The notes under the pieces were generated by a model, which did not search any database, had not been told where the DNA came from, and was given only the letters and a program-made list of their open reading frames with translations. 64,000 bases of DNA from Psychrobacter sp. ANT_WB68 (lineage in GTDB: Bacteria; Pseudomonadota; Gammaproteobacteria; Pseudomonadales; Moraxellaceae): contig NZ_VOAZ01000001.1 of assembly GCF_008369115.1 (NCBI RefSeq), positions 930,001-994,000 on the forward strand, in the 5' to 3' direction. The position numbers were made by a program, and so were the translations under genes. Within the stretch, counting starts at the first letter, position 1, and every line of letters starts with the position of its first letter. Positions 36,437-45,723 of the stretch are shown here, piece after piece.

Positions 36437-37309
36437 ATGAGTAACCCATCCTGCAGCGAAAATCCTTTTACGCCAATCAACCTTCTTATTGAGCAAGTAG
36501 ATATTAAAGGACAGTATATTCAACTGACGGCACCGATACAGTTATCTGGTCAGTTAAATATTGCTGAACTATTGGCGCAATATCTGATAAATGAAGGGAG
36601 CGAAAAAGCACCTATACAAATTGGTGTGGATGAAGCAGGGCGTGGACCTCTGTTGGGAAGCGTCAATGTGGCGGCTGCGATACTACCTGCAACTTGGTCA
36701 GGGCTGATTGAGGCGCATCCACTCAGAGGCACGCCGTTATCTATATTGACGGATTCTAAGCAGCTGAGTGAAAAAAAACGCGACTTTCTTTATCCATTAG
36801 TACAGCAGCATGCAGTCGGGCACATCGTCGCTGATATACCCGCAGCGGTCATCGATCAAGTAAATATCCTGCAAGCAACGATGCTAGGTATGCGTTTATG
36901 CTCAGAGGTTTTAGTCAAGATGGTTGCCAAGCACCTTAATATGGTGCATGAAAAGCAGTTTGAGGTGTTGATTGATGGCAATCGCTGTCCAGATTTAGAT
37001 TATGCAATCCTTGCTAAACTTGGTGTAAAAGAATCAGTAATTGACTGTCAAGCTTGGGTGAAAGGTGATGCACGTCATACCAGTATTGCCGCAGCCAGTA
37101 TCTTAGCAAAAGTAAGCCGTGACAAAACCATGTATGCACTTGATGCTGAGCATCCTGAATTTGGCATTGCCAAGCATAAAGGCTATCCGACTCGCGCTCA
37201 CATGGAGGCTATCGTAAAATATGGAGTATTAACCGCGCATAGACGTAGTTTTGCACCCGTTAGAAAAGCGCTCGAAAACGTAGCACATACCGAAAAGGAC
37301 AAGAGGTAG
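36437..37309 (+). CDS. rnhB: Ribonuclease HII with an N-terminal extension
   Basis: Core motifs are present: VDEAGRG with Asp65 and Glu66, LIDGNRCP with Asp180, and [21 protein letters not shown] with Asp211, together forming the metal site that cuts RNA in RNA-DNA hybrids. At 290 residues it is about 90 longer than E. coli RnhB. About 60 extra residues precede the catalytic core, and about 13 lie between Asp180 and Asp211. The extension has some beta-strand-like pattern ([19 protein letters not shown]). It follows lpxB as in many gammaproteobacteria. Confidence 0.9.
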   Translation: MSNPSCSENPFTPINLLIEQVDIKGQYIQLTAPIQLSGQLNIAELLAQYLINEGSEKAPIQIGVDEAGRGPLLGSVNVAAAILPATWSGLIEAHPLRGTPLSILTDSKQLSEKKRDFLYPLVQQHAVGHIVADIPAAVIDQVNILQATMLGMRLCSEVLVKMVAKHLNMVHEKQFEVLIDGNRCPDLDYAILAKLGVKESVIDCQAWVKGDARHTSIAAASILAKVSRDKTMYALDAEHPEFGIAKHKGYPTRAHMEAIVKYGVLTAHRRSFAPVRKALENVAHTEKDKR

Positions 37310-37363
37310 GTTGTTAAAATTTTAGTAGAATAGCCTAAGTAAAAATTTGCTATCATTTAAATA

Positions 37364-37400
37364 TAAAAACCACCTATTTATTTTAAATAGGTGGTTTTTA
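37364..37400. terminator. Bidirectional terminator between rnhB and the DUF924 gene
   Basis: Two perfect 17-base arms (TAAAAACCACCTATTTA and its complement) surround a TTT loop. It serves convergent genes. Confidence 0.92.
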
Positions 37401-37444
37401 TTTCATCGTTCAATAGTAAGAATGTCTTAAAGCTGAAGAAATAC

Positions 37445-38110
37445 TTAAAAAGACGAGTTCGGCTGCTCCAAGAAAGCTTCTTCTTCGTCAGTGGATTCAC
37501 GATCTAAGATGTCATTACGATGTGGGTAACGGCCAAATTTTTCAATAATGTCCTTATGGCGATGCTCGAATTCTAACGTGTTGGCATCATTTAATTGTTC
37601 AAACAGAGGTAGGTAGCGTTTATGAATCATCGCTGATTCAGAATGCATAAAAGGCATGATAATAAATTTACGCCACTGCGTCGGTAGTTTATCAAAATGC
37701 GGCTGCCCAATAGCTTCTTGTGCCAATGCTACGGCCATGCTGTCTTGCGCAAAGGCATCCGCTTGACCACGACATAAATTACGTGAAAATTGATCTAAGA
37801 CAATAATTTCTGCCAATCTTCCTGCCAAAGAAGTGAGAGAGCTGTTGCTATCGGCTGGCGCATTTGCGATTCGCCAAGTCACGCATTCCCCTTGTTTTGC
37901 TGCTTGCCAAATCTTGCCAAATTTAACATCTATCTGTTTATCAAAGTCCTCATTTTTTTCAAACCAATATGGCTCATTGTCTTCATTGAACCAAAAATCC
38001 AATACGGCACGTGCATCCGAATCGAGATGGTCTAAATTTATACTTTTTGGATCGAGGGGCGATGAATTGACATGGCTTTTTGAGGTGGAATAATCGGTTG
38101 AGAGTGACAT
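37445..38110 (-). CDS. DUF924 family protein
   Basis: The 221-residue soluble protein shows the DUF924 pattern: LDFWFNED followed by PYWFEKNEDFD, IIVLDQFSRNLCRGQADAFAQD, and FIIMPFMHSESAMIHKRYLPLF. The fold is alpha-helical and TPR-like; no reaction is established for the family. It is a single gene with a terminator at its 3' side and the divergent nspC upstream. The N-terminal 30 residues are Ser-rich and may be unstructured. Confidence 0.85.
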   Translation of the reverse strand: MSLSTDYSTSKSHVNSSPLDPKSINLDHLDSDARAVLDFWFNEDNEPYWFEKNEDFDKQIDVKFGKIWQAAKQGECVTWRIANAPADSNSSLTSLAGRLAEIIVLDQFSRNLCRGQADAFAQDSMAVALAQEAIGQPHFDKLPTQWRKFIIMPFMHSESAMIHKRYLPLFEQLNDANTLEFEHRHKDIIEKFGRYPHRNDILDRESTDEEEAFLEQPNSSF

Positions 38111-38286
38111 AAGCTATTCTAATTATGATGAATTTAGTCTACTATAGCGCACTTATTTGGCCCTGTCATTTGGCCTTGTCACAATGTGTGATAACGTGTC
38201 ATAACTGTATCAAAGTACGCCATTAAGCTATCGTTAGCATTAAGCTATTATCGCCGTATATTGTTAAAGCTATTAGGTTATCTCTT

Positions 38287-39519
38287 ATGAAATCAACACA
38301 AGCTATCTCTCCTGTCGCCCTGAAAACACCTTATTACTTGCTTGATGAAGCGGCGATTGTCGCAAATATGCAGATTATCGCTCGTCTATGTGAATTGTCG
38401 GGCGCCAAGGCCTTACTCGCCCTCAAATGTTTTGCGACTTGGGGTGTATTTGATGTCATGGAACCCTATTTGCATGGTACAACCTCGTCTTCATTAAATG
38501 AAGTGCGTCTAGGTTATGAAACCTTTGGCAATAATAATGCTAACAACGAAGATAAAAAAGAAACCCATGCATACAGCGTTGCTTATAGCGTCGATGAAAT
38601 CGACGAAGTATTAAGCTATGCGGATAAAATTATCTTTAACTCTATCTCACAGTTGTATGCTTTTAAAGATAAGGCTGCTGCTCAGAATATTCCAGTAGGG
38701 CTACGTTTAAATCCCAAGACCAGCAATTCATCTTTTATTATTGCTGATCCTGCGCGTCCTTTTAGCCGCCTTGGAGAGCATGATAAAGATAAGATTGCCG
38801 CGGTATTAAATGACATTAGCGGGGTAATGATTCATAACAACTGTGAAAACGATAGTTTTGAGGCGTTTAGCGCAAGCTTGGCGGATATCGAGAACAGATT
38901 CGGTGATATTTTAGCGCAACTTGAGTGGGTAAGTTTGGGCGGTGGTATTCACTTTATTGCGCCTGATTATCCGTTAGAAAAACTTGCTGAGAGATTAAAA
39001 GGCTTTAGCGAAAAATATGGTGTACAAGTCTATCTTGAGCCGGGTGAGGCGAGCATTCATGGCGCTGGGTCATTGGTGACGACGGTATTAGATACCATGC
39101 ACAATGAAAAAAACCTAGCTGTAGTAGATTCATCAATTGAAGCGCATATGCTGGATTTGCTAATTTACCGTGAGTCAGCGCCGATAGTAGCTGTTAATAG
39201 TGATTTAATTAATATTGCCTCTCTTGATATCGACCCTACTAATATCGCACCCATCAGCGAGAACGCTAAATCAGCTGATAATACGATTATCTATGGTCGT
39301 TCTTGTTTGGCAGGCGATATCTTTGGTGAATATATCTTGCCAAATAATCTAAAAATAGGTGACACCGTGACCTTTGGCAATGCTGCAGGATATACCATGG
39401 TGAAGAAAAACTGGTTTAACGGCGTTAATATGCCAGCGATTGTTATCCGTCGTTTAGATGGCAGTATCGATATCCAGCGCGAGTTCGATTATCAAGATTA
39501 CAAAGAAAGCTTGTCATAA
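38287..39519 (+). CDS. nspC: Carboxynorspermidine/carboxyspermidine decarboxylase
   Basis: This 410-residue PLP enzyme of the alanine-racemase-type decarboxylase fold opens with KTPYYLLDEAAI and carries ALLALKCFATWG, whose lysine would hold PLP, LGGGIHF in the barrel, and EPGEASIHGAG and IYGRSCLAGDIFGEY near the C-terminus with the active-site cysteine. It removes CO2 from carboxynorspermidine or carboxyspermidine, the second step of the alternative polyamine route used by Vibrio and Campylobacter. The partner dehydrogenase gene follows on the same strand. Whether the product is norspermidine or spermidine is not visible in sequence. Confidence 0.9.
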   Translation: MKSTQAISPVALKTPYYLLDEAAIVANMQIIARLCELSGAKALLALKCFATWGVFDVMEPYLHGTTSSSLNEVRLGYETFGNNNANNEDKKETHAYSVAYSVDEIDEVLSYADKIIFNSISQLYAFKDKAAAQNIPVGLRLNPKTSNSSFIIADPARPFSRLGEHDKDKIAAVLNDISGVMIHNNCENDSFEAFSASLADIENRFGDILAQLEWVSLGGGIHFIAPDYPLEKLAERLKGFSEKYGVQVYLEPGEASIHGAGSLVTTVLDTMHNEKNLAVVDSSIEAHMLDLLIYRESAPIVAVNSDLINIASLDIDPTNIAPISENAKSADNTIIYGRSCLAGDIFGEYILPNNLKIGDTVTFGNAAGYTMVKKNWFNGVNMPAIVIRRLDGSIDIQREFDYQDYKESLS

Positions 39520-39790
39520 CACTATTATGCTCGGGATTATTAAATGACACTGCCAAACAACTATCTAGAAATGAGGATTGTTCTCGAATTTTCTAAGTTA
39601 TGTTGTAATTTTTGCCGAAAAGTAAGTAAAGATTGTTATAATTGCCATTGGCAAATGCAGTAAGGTTTGTCTAACGGGTGCGTGGGTTTTCCTCGGTCTT
39701 CCTTTTTAATTCACGCATATCATTCACTCGTTTCTGTTTTGCATAGCCAATATCAATGGTATCGACAGGGGCACAAAGGAGGATTGTTCT

Positions 39791-41065
39791 TTGAACACAA
39801 ACCAACAAGCTAAACCAAGCAAAAAAGATGTACTTATCATTGGTGCAGGCGGTGTCGCCCAAGTGGTCGCGCATAAATGTGCGATGCATAACGACGTACT
39901 TGGCGAGATTCATATTGCCTCCCGTACTCAAGATAAATGCGATGCCATTGCCCAAAGCGTAATAGAAAAAAATAGCTTTAAGCAGCCTGCGGTATTACAT
40001 ACGCATCAAGTTGATGCGTTGGATACCCAAGCGCTGATACAGCTGATCCAAGACACGGGTATTCAGATCGTGATCAATGTCGGTTCGGCATTTGTGAATA
40101 TGACCGTATTAGAAGCCTGTATTGAGACTGGTGTGGCATATATCGATACTGCTATTCATGAAGATCCTCGCAAGATTTGTGAAACGCCGCCATGGTATGA
40201 CAATTATGAATGGAAGCGTAAACAGCGCTGTGCGGACAATAATGTCACGGCAATTTTGGGTGCAGGATTTGATCCCGGTATGGTCAACGCCTATGCGCGT
40301 CTTGGCTATGACATGATGGATGCAGGCTCGGTGACTGATGTCGATATTATTGATATCAATGCGGGCAGCCACGGTAAATACTTCGCTACCAACTTTGATC
40401 CTGAGATTAACTTCCGTGAATTCACCGGTACTGTCTACTCTTGGCAGGACAGCAAGTGGCAATCGAACAAGATGTTTGAAGTGAAGCGTACTGACGATCT
40501 ACCTGTTGTTGGCGTGCAAAATAGCTATTTAAGTGGTCATGACGAGATTCATTCCTTATCAGCCAATTTAGATGTGCCTAATATTCGTTTTTGGATGGGT
40601 TTTGGTGAGCATTATATTAATGTCTTCACTGTGCTAAAAAACCTAGGTCTATTGTCCGAGCAGCCGGTGATGACTGCTGAAGGACAAGAAGTGATTCCGC
40701 TAAAAGTGGTGAAAGCGGTACTACCAGATCCAAGCTCGCTTGCGCCAGATTATACGGGTAAGACCTGCATCGGTGATAAGGTTAAAGGAAAAATCGACGG
40801 CGTTGATAGCGAGGTATTTATCTACAATATCTCAGATCATAAAGATGCTTATAACGAAGTTGGTAGCCAAGGTATCTCTTATACCGCAGGCGTGCCACCT
40901 GTTGCCGCTGCGATACTGGTCGCGACTGGTGAGTGGGATGCTGGCAAGATGGTTAACGTTGAAGAGCTTGATGCCAAACCGTTTATCAATCTATTGAATA
41001 AAATTGGTTTGCCAACGCGTATCAAAGATAGCGAAGGCGATAGAGCGCTTGAGTTTGATATTTAA
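39791..41065 (+). CDS. Carboxynorspermidine/carboxyspermidine dehydrogenase (saccharopine-dehydrogenase family)
   Basis: TTG 39791 is taken as start because AAAGGAGGA precedes it at good spacing and the next residues join directly to the fold. The 424-residue protein has an N-terminal Rossmann motif VLIIGAGGVAQVVAHKCA near 15-32 and the family segment INVGSAFVNMTVLEACIETGVAYIDTA. It joins aspartate semialdehyde with diaminopropane or putrescine using NADPH, supplying the substrate of NspC next door. It appears complete and is followed by a terminator. Confidence 0.9.
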   Translation: MNTNQQAKPSKKDVLIIGAGGVAQVVAHKCAMHNDVLGEIHIASRTQDKCDAIAQSVIEKNSFKQPAVLHTHQVDALDTQALIQLIQDTGIQIVINVGSAFVNMTVLEACIETGVAYIDTAIHEDPRKICETPPWYDNYEWKRKQRCADNNVTAILGAGFDPGMVNAYARLGYDMMDAGSVTDVDIIDINAGSHGKYFATNFDPEINFREFTGTVYSWQDSKWQSNKMFEVKRTDDLPVVGVQNSYLSGHDEIHSLSANLDVPNIRFWMGFGEHYINVFTVLKNLGLLSEQPVMTAEGQEVIPLKVVKAVLPDPSSLAPDYTGKTCIGDKVKGKIDGVDSEVFIYNISDHKDAYNEVGSQGISYTAGVPPVAAAILVATGEWDAGKMVNVEELDAKPFINLLNKIGLPTRIKDSEGDRALEFDI

Positions 41066-41083
41066 TCAGTAAGTTTATGCAAT

Positions 41084-41117
41084 AAAAAAGCTCATCTTTT
41101 ATAGATGGGCTTTTTTA
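41084..41117 (+). terminator. Terminator after the carboxynorspermidine dehydrogenase gene
   Basis: AAAAAAGC-T-CATCT pairs with AGATG-G-GCTTTTTT around TTTAT; it begins about 18 bases after the stop. Confidence 0.85.
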
Positions 41118-41227
41118 TTTTTGGGTTTTTACATTAATTTTACGAGGAGTTAGTGGGGCTAATCCATAGATAGTCGATTCAATCTAAAAATTACGCCTGT
41201 AGCAGTTCATGAAAGCTAATCAATACA

Positions 41228-42142
41228 TTACGCATCACTAGGATTATAATTTCTCAACGCCGCAATACGGTCATCAAGCGTCGGATGTGAGCGGAAAAAG
41301 TTAGCTATACTAAAGCCTGTAGACTGTCCTGATGAAATAGCAAAAGCTTTCATGCTCTCTGGCATTTGGTCTGGACGCTGCTCAGAAGGACGCAAGGCAT
41401 CAAGCGCACTAATCATCTTGTCTTTGCTGGCAAGCTTGGCACCCATCTCATCGGCACGGAATTCACGTAGGCGAGAGAACCACATAACGATGGCAGACGC
41501 CAAAAATCCAAGCAAAATATCCATCACCATACTCGTTACAAAGTAACCAACACCTGGGCCATCGCTGGTATTCTTAAAAACAGTCCGATCAACGAAGCTA
41601 CCAATAATACGCGCAAAGAACATCACAAAAGCGTTTACCACACCTTGAATGAGCGCCAGTGTGACCATGTCGCCATTTGCTACATGACCAATCTCATGAG
41701 CAAGCACCGCTTCCACTTCATCGGGTGTCATACTTTGCAGTAAGCCAGATGACACGCCAACCAACGCTTTGTTTTTATTCCAGCCCGTTGCAAATGCGTT
41801 TGGCTGAGAGTTATTAAAAATTCCCACTTCTGGCATTCCAATATTCACCGCTCGCGCCTGTTTGGCGACCGTATCTACAAGCCATTTTTCGGTGGCATTG
41901 CTTGGCGCTTCAATAACCACCGTTCCCGTTGATCTTTTGGCCATCCACTTCGAGATGAATAGTGATACCATCGAACCAACCATGCCGTATATACCGCACA
42001 TAATGGCAAGACTGGTGTAATTTAACCCACCTACCGTGTGTACGCCACCAACCCCAAAAAATCTGGATAAAATACCAAACACGATGCTAAATACCACAAT
42101 CACCGCTAAGTTGGTTAATAAGAACAATCCAATACGCATCAT
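41228..42142 (-). CDS. htpX: HtpX-type inner membrane zinc protease
   Basis: The 304-residue M48 protease has two N-terminal membrane spans (about 5-25 and 42-64), [21 protein letters not shown], and the zinc motif His149-Glu150-His153 in HEIGH. More spans lie near 163-185 and 195-220, followed by FRADEMGA with the likely third ligand. HtpX degrades misfolded membrane proteins together with FtsH under envelope stress. The gene appears to stand alone. ATG 42142 is followed directly by MRIGLF; the second Met could be the start. Confidence 0.93.
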   Translation of the reverse strand: MMRIGLFLLTNLAVIVVFSIVFGILSRFFGVGGVHTVGGLNYTSLAIMCGIYGMVGSMVSLFISKWMAKRSTGTVVIEAPSNATEKWLVDTVAKQARAVNIGMPEVGIFNNSQPNAFATGWNKNKALVGVSSGLLQSMTPDEVEAVLAHEIGHVANGDMVTLALIQGVVNAFVMFFARIIGSFVDRTVFKNTSDGPGVGYFVTSMVMDILLGFLASAIVMWFSRLREFRADEMGAKLASKDKMISALDALRPSEQRPDQMPESMKAFAISSGQSTGFSIANFFRSHPTLDDRIAALRNYNPSDA

Positions 42143-42465
42143 GACACTAGTTTCCTAATTTAAAGACAACATCAAGGCATAATCCTCTATGAGGTATTAT
42201 ATTTTTATATATGTTTTAGTTTTATATAAATGGCGTTATTTTGATAAATAACAATCCCAGTTAACAGTCTAAATACAGTGGCATAATTAGAAAGTAAAGA
42301 ATAATAAATAAATGATAAAGCCATCTAAAAATTAAACATAATAGCTTTGTGACTGTTTAAGTAGTGAAGAGATAAAAGTAGAAAAATTAAAACAAAAACA
42401 GTTAGCAGGTATAATCGATAGTGAACAGTTCAGATTTATTATTTAACCATCCATAAGGTCTAATT
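42143..42465. other. AT-rich divergent promoter region
   Basis: These 323 bases lie between htpX and the methyltransferase-like gene. No ORF, repeat or confident promoter was recognised. Confidence 0.5.
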
Positions 42466-42927
42466 ATGAATTCTCTAGAGCTAAAAATACCCCCTGTCGC
42501 CCAAGTCATTATTACCGCCGCTGCTATGTATGGTGTATCTAAAATTGCTCCTGCTCTGAAGTTTTCGCTCGGCGGCTCAACTGCGCTGGGCATTGGCTTA
42601 GGTATTGTAGGATTGAGCAGTGGTATCATGGGCGTGACACAATTTAAAAAAGCGCAGACCACACCCAACCCGCAAGCACTTGAGAAAGTATCCAGCTTGG
42701 TGACCGGCGGTATTTACAAATATACTCGCAATCCTATGTATGTGGGATTGGTGCTTATTTTATTAGGTTGGGCGTTCTATTTGTCTCACTTTCTTGCGTT
42801 TGTGTTGTTACCTATTTTCATACTTTATATGACACGTTTTCAAATCCAGCCAGAAGAGAGGATGCTGGCACGAAAGTTCAGCAAGCATTATCACGCATAC
42901 CTAAAAAAGGTGCGCCGTTGGATTTGA
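42466..42927 (+). CDS. Isoprenylcysteine methyltransferase-like membrane protein (ICMT/PEMT family)
   Basis: This 153-residue membrane protein has four to five spans and the conserved cofactor region GGIYKYTRNPMYVGLVL near 79-95, then RFQIQPEERMLARKFSKHYHAYLKKVRRWI at the end, as in bacterial ICMT-like and phospholipid methyltransferases. These use S-adenosylmethionine at the membrane. No bacterial substrate can be named. The stop is 62 bases before the cupin gene on the same strand. Confidence 0.8.
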   Translation: MNSLELKIPPVAQVIITAAAMYGVSKIAPALKFSLGGSTALGIGLGIVGLSSGIMGVTQFKKAQTTPNPQALEKVSSLVTGGIYKYTRNPMYVGLVLILLGWAFYLSHFLAFVLLPIFILYMTRFQIQPEERMLARKFSKHYHAYLKKVRRWI

Positions 42928-42988
42928 GGTATAGTAAGTAAAGATGTTTATGATAGATTGATTAACGATAAAATCAGGGAGATGATTT

Positions 42989-43318
42989 ATGGAAATGAAG
43001 AATATACCTTTTGGGATTACCGATTGGGCCACAGTAGAAGCAGTGGAAGTCAAAGGTGAAACTGGCACAGGGTATTGGAAGACTCGTGAATTTAACACTA
43101 TCAATGTACATATGGTTGAGTATTCTGCAGGCTATCTTGCCGATCACTGGTGCGATAAAGGGCATATTTTATTCTGTGTTGAAGGCGAGCTGAACACAGA
43201 GTTAAAGGATGGTCGTACTTTTACCTTAACAGCGGGCATGACTTATCAAGTAGCGGACCATACGATTGCGCATCGTTCGTCAACGAAGATAGGGGCTAAG
43301 CTATTTATTGTTGATTGA
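42989..43318 (+). CDS. Small DHCW-motif cupin protein
   Basis: The 109-residue protein has a single cupin barrel with VEYSAGYLADHWCDKGHILFCVEGEL, matching the DHCW-type small cupins; the His and Glu residues of this stretch would bind metal. There is no signal peptide. The function of the family is unknown. It lies between the ICMT-like and PhzF-like genes, all on one strand with spacings of about 50-60 bases, so an operon is likely. AGGGAGATGATTT before ATG 42989 is a good ribosome binding site. Confidence 0.8.
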   Translation: MEMKNIPFGITDWATVEAVEVKGETGTGYWKTREFNTINVHMVEYSAGYLADHWCDKGHILFCVEGELNTELKDGRTFTLTAGMTYQVADHTIAHRSSTKIGAKLFIVD

Positions 43319-43366
43319 TATTGCCCATAAAACCATAAAAAATAAAAATAGAAACGAGAATATAAC

Positions 43367-44188
43367 ATGCAACTAGAAATCAATGTCGTCGATGCCTTCA
43401 CTGACATCATTTTTAAAGGCAATTCAGCAGCAGTTATTATTACGGAAAATTGGTTGTCTGATGACTTGATGCAATCTATCGCTTTTGAAAACAATTTATC
43501 TGAGACGGCCTTTATTGTTCTTGATGATGACGGCATTTATCATATCCGCTGGTTTTCACCATTCACTGAGATTGCGTTTTGCGGGCATGCGACTTTGGCC
43601 TCTGCCTTTGTCTTATTTAAGAAAAACCCTAATGTAGAATTTATCAAATTTTCTGCTGAAGCCGTTGGGATTTTAACCATCGTGCAAACAGAGGCTGGCA
43701 AGATACAAATGGATTTTCCCAATACTAAGCCTGAGAGAGTCGATGACATCCCTAGCAGTTTGCTAGCAGGGTTGTCTATCGTACCAGTCGAGGTCTATAA
43801 AAATACCCAAGCGTATTTTGTAATCTATGATTCGGAGTCTGATGTATTGACGGTTGAGCGTGATAACGAACAGCTTAAACAGCTTGCGCCATTAAATGTG
43901 GTAGTGACTTGTCAGGCTAAATCTGCTGATTATAAAAAATACGATTTTATTTCACGTTATTTTTGGCCAGCCAATGGGGGCGATGAAGATCCAGTAACTG
44001 GTTCAGTTCATACGGGGCTCGCACCATTGTGGGCTGAGCGTCTAGGTAAAAATAACTTGGTCGCTTATCAAGCATCACGTCGCGGCGGGGTTTTAGACTG
44101 TACGGTCGCCGGTGACAGAGTCATTATTTCTGGTCATGCCGTGCAGTATATGACAGGATTTATCACCGTTGAGGAGCCGTTGGTTTGA
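43367..44188 (+). CDS. PhzF family isomerase-like protein
   Basis: This 273-residue protein has the two-domain PhzF fold: [15 protein letters not shown] near 10-24, NNLSETAFI with the conserved Glu46, [14 protein letters not shown] near 72-85, and the second-domain [25 protein letters not shown]. PhzF enzymes isomerise small acids; outside phenazine producers their substrates are unknown. No phenazine genes are present, so a phenazine role is not supported. It overlaps the next gene by four bases, indicating translational coupling. Confidence 0.85.
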   Translation: MQLEINVVDAFTDIIFKGNSAAVIITENWLSDDLMQSIAFENNLSETAFIVLDDDGIYHIRWFSPFTEIAFCGHATLASAFVLFKKNPNVEFIKFSAEAVGILTIVQTEAGKIQMDFPNTKPERVDDIPSSLLAGLSIVPVEVYKNTQAYFVIYDSESDVLTVERDNEQLKQLAPLNVVVTCQAKSADYKKYDFISRYFWPANGGDEDPVTGSVHTGLAPLWAERLGKNNLVAYQASRRGGVLDCTVAGDRVIISGHAVQYMTGFITVEEPLV

Positions 44189-44517
44189 CTGAATTAAAAA
44201 CCGTTGGTCTGTTTGCGCTCACCGCATTGGCAGAGATTGCGGGTTGCTATCTGCCTTATTTATGGCTGCGAGAAGGTAAGTCGATTTGGCTGCTTGTTCC
44301 TGGCGCCTTAAGTTTGCTTGCTTTCGTTTGGTTATTGTCTTTACATCCTACCGCAGCCGGTCGGGTTTATGCCGCTTATGGCGGTGTCTATATATCGATG
44401 GCAATTCTATGGTTATGGACGGTGAATGGTATCAGGCCAACCACGTGGGATATATTGGGTTCGGCTGTTGCACTGTTAGGGATGGCGATTATTATGTTTG
44501 CGCCACGTAGTACTTAG
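44185..44517 (+). CDS. YnfA/UPF0060 family small membrane protein
   Basis: The 110-residue product has four membrane spans and the family signature near the start, [22 protein letters not shown], and [11 protein letters not shown] near 54-64. The start is TTG at 44185, overlapping the PhzF-like stop (TTGA), so it is probably translated by coupling. YnfA proteins resemble small multidrug transporters, but their transport role is only partly tested. A terminator follows. Confidence 0.85.
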   Translation: MTELKTVGLFALTALAEIAGCYLPYLWLREGKSIWLLVPGALSLLAFVWLLSLHPTAAGRVYAAYGGVYISMAILWLWTVNGIRPTTWDILGSAVALLGMAIIMFAPRST

Positions 44518-44538
44518 CATAAAGGCAGTGCCTAGCAT

Positions 44539-44580
44539 AAAAAATGCCAATCTAACCGTGAGGCTTGATTGGCATTTTTT
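44539..44580. terminator. Bidirectional terminator between ynfA and the 40-residue gene
   Basis: AAAAAATGCCAATC (44539-44552) pairs perfectly with GATTGGCATTTTTT (44567-44580) around a 14-base loop. Confidence 0.9.
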
Positions 44581-44606
44581 CAATTAGTTTATTGATGTAC
44601 TTAATA

Positions 44607-44729
44607 TTAATGTTTACCCAAGATACTGCCATTGTCATCTTTTTTGGATTGTTTCGCCGCTTTCTTCTCTTTTGCCGTTAATAGCGGTTTCTTTTTAACG
44701 TTCTTTTTACTGTCTTGACCTTTACTCAT
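44607..44729 (-). CDS. Small basic conserved-looking protein (40 residues)
   Basis: ATG 44729 follows GAGGAAAATACC, a clear ribosome binding site, and 40 codons run to TAA at 44607, followed by a terminator. The product starts MSKGQDSKK, has many lysines with a core PLLTAKEKKAAKQSKK, and ends SILGKH. It is hydrophilic, lacks Cys, and is probably helical or disordered, perhaps nucleic-acid binding. I recall short MSKGQ-type proteins of this composition in related gammaproteobacteria, without known function. The gene-like control signals on both sides support it. Confidence 0.65.
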   Translation of the reverse strand: MSKGQDSKKNVKKKPLLTAKEKKAAKQSKKDDNGSILGKH

Positions 44730-45120
44730 GGTATTTTCCTCTTGAGATAAGCCGTAATGCCTTTGAAGCCAGAATAAACAGACTCAAAGGTTAGGTTAAT
44801 ACTGATGACGCAAATTGTGCGTACTGCAATGAGTATAGGCTTAAGGGGTCGCAATAGATAGCGCAAGCACAATTCACCTACGATTCGATGCAAGCATACC
44901 TTTTTTTAATGCTGCCTTTCAAAACGGTATTTGATAAATAGGTTTCATAAGTAGAAGTTGGCTGCCGTGGATTCATTTAGTCAATATTGCTATTAATAAG
45001 TGCTTACTTACGGATACATCACGATTTGCTATAATGAGCCACAAGCCGATAAATAGTAGCGGCAAACTTTTATAATATTCATATTTAGCACTAAGATGCT
45101 TACTGTTTGGGTTGATTATT
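44730..45120. other. Gene-free region before the queD-like gene
   Basis: These 391 bases hold a 7-base inverted repeat CCTTTGA/TCAAAGG (44760-44790). The promoters of the divergent small gene and the queD-like gene are expected here. No other ORF was recognised. Confidence 0.45.
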
Positions 45121-45723
45121 ATGCGTATCCGTAAACTTTTTAAATTTGAAAATGCGCATATCGTGCGTAATTGTAGCTCTGAGCGCTGCAAACATTCCAT
45201 CCATGGTCATAGCTATCAGATCGAATTGATCCTTGAAGCTAAGCGCTTAGATCATGGGCAGATGGTTTATGATTTTGGCTTATTAAAATCCTCTATCAAA
45301 GACATTATCGATAGCTTTGATCATGCGATTTGCTTTTGGAACAAAGACGACCCTGAATATATTGCTGCCTGTAAAAAATTCAGTGCACGATGGATAAGTT
45401 TGCCAGTATCGCCATCAGCAGAGCAGTTCTCTCGTGTCATATTCTTTTGGGCGCAAGAGATTTTGCAGCAAACGCAAATGCAAAACGGTGAGGCAGACGT
45501 TAGTGTTTACTCGGTGATTGCACATGAAACTGCAACGGGATATGCTCAGTGTTTTGCAGATGATGTGGCCAACGAGCAAATGGGTATACTTAATTTAGAT
45601 GAATTTGAGTTTAGCGAGCAAGTTTGTGCTGAGTGGCACGATCCTGAACTATATGCCAAATTGATTCGTGGCGAGAGCTTCATTAATCCTTCAGTGACGA
45701 TGCAGGTACAGACTGATGTCTAA
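45121..45723 (+). CDS. queD: 6-Carboxytetrahydropterin synthase family protein (QueD-like)
   Basis: The start is taken at ATG 45121 (an in-frame TTG at 45112 is less likely). The N-terminal part has the zinc site of this family: His13 in FENAH, then HGH with His28 and His30, plus Cys23 as likely nucleophile, and HETATGYA later with the catalytic Glu. QueD makes 6-carboxytetrahydropterin for queuosine and other deazapurines. At 200 residues it is well over QueD's usual 120, with an insert of unknown role in the middle, so a related pterin enzyme is possible. It overlaps tsaE by eight bases. Confidence 0.78.
   Translation: MRIRKLFKFENAHIVRNCSSERCKHSIHGHSYQIELILEAKRLDHGQMVYDFGLLKSSIKDIIDSFDHAICFWNKDDPEYIAACKKFSARWISLPVSPSAEQFSRVIFFWAQEILQQTQMQNGEADVSVYSVIAHETATGYAQCFADDVANEQMGILNLDEFEFSEQVCAEWHDPELYAKLIRGESFINPSVTMQVQTDV

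Noticed and set aside
39671-39955. 94-codon reverse frame before the carboxynorspermidine dehydrogenase
   Set aside because: It overlaps the start of the real gene and has no ribosome binding site or family resemblance.
43367-44188. Phenazine biosynthesis suggested by the PhzF-like gene
   Set aside because: No other phenazine genes are present and PhzF-like proteins are common without phenazine production.
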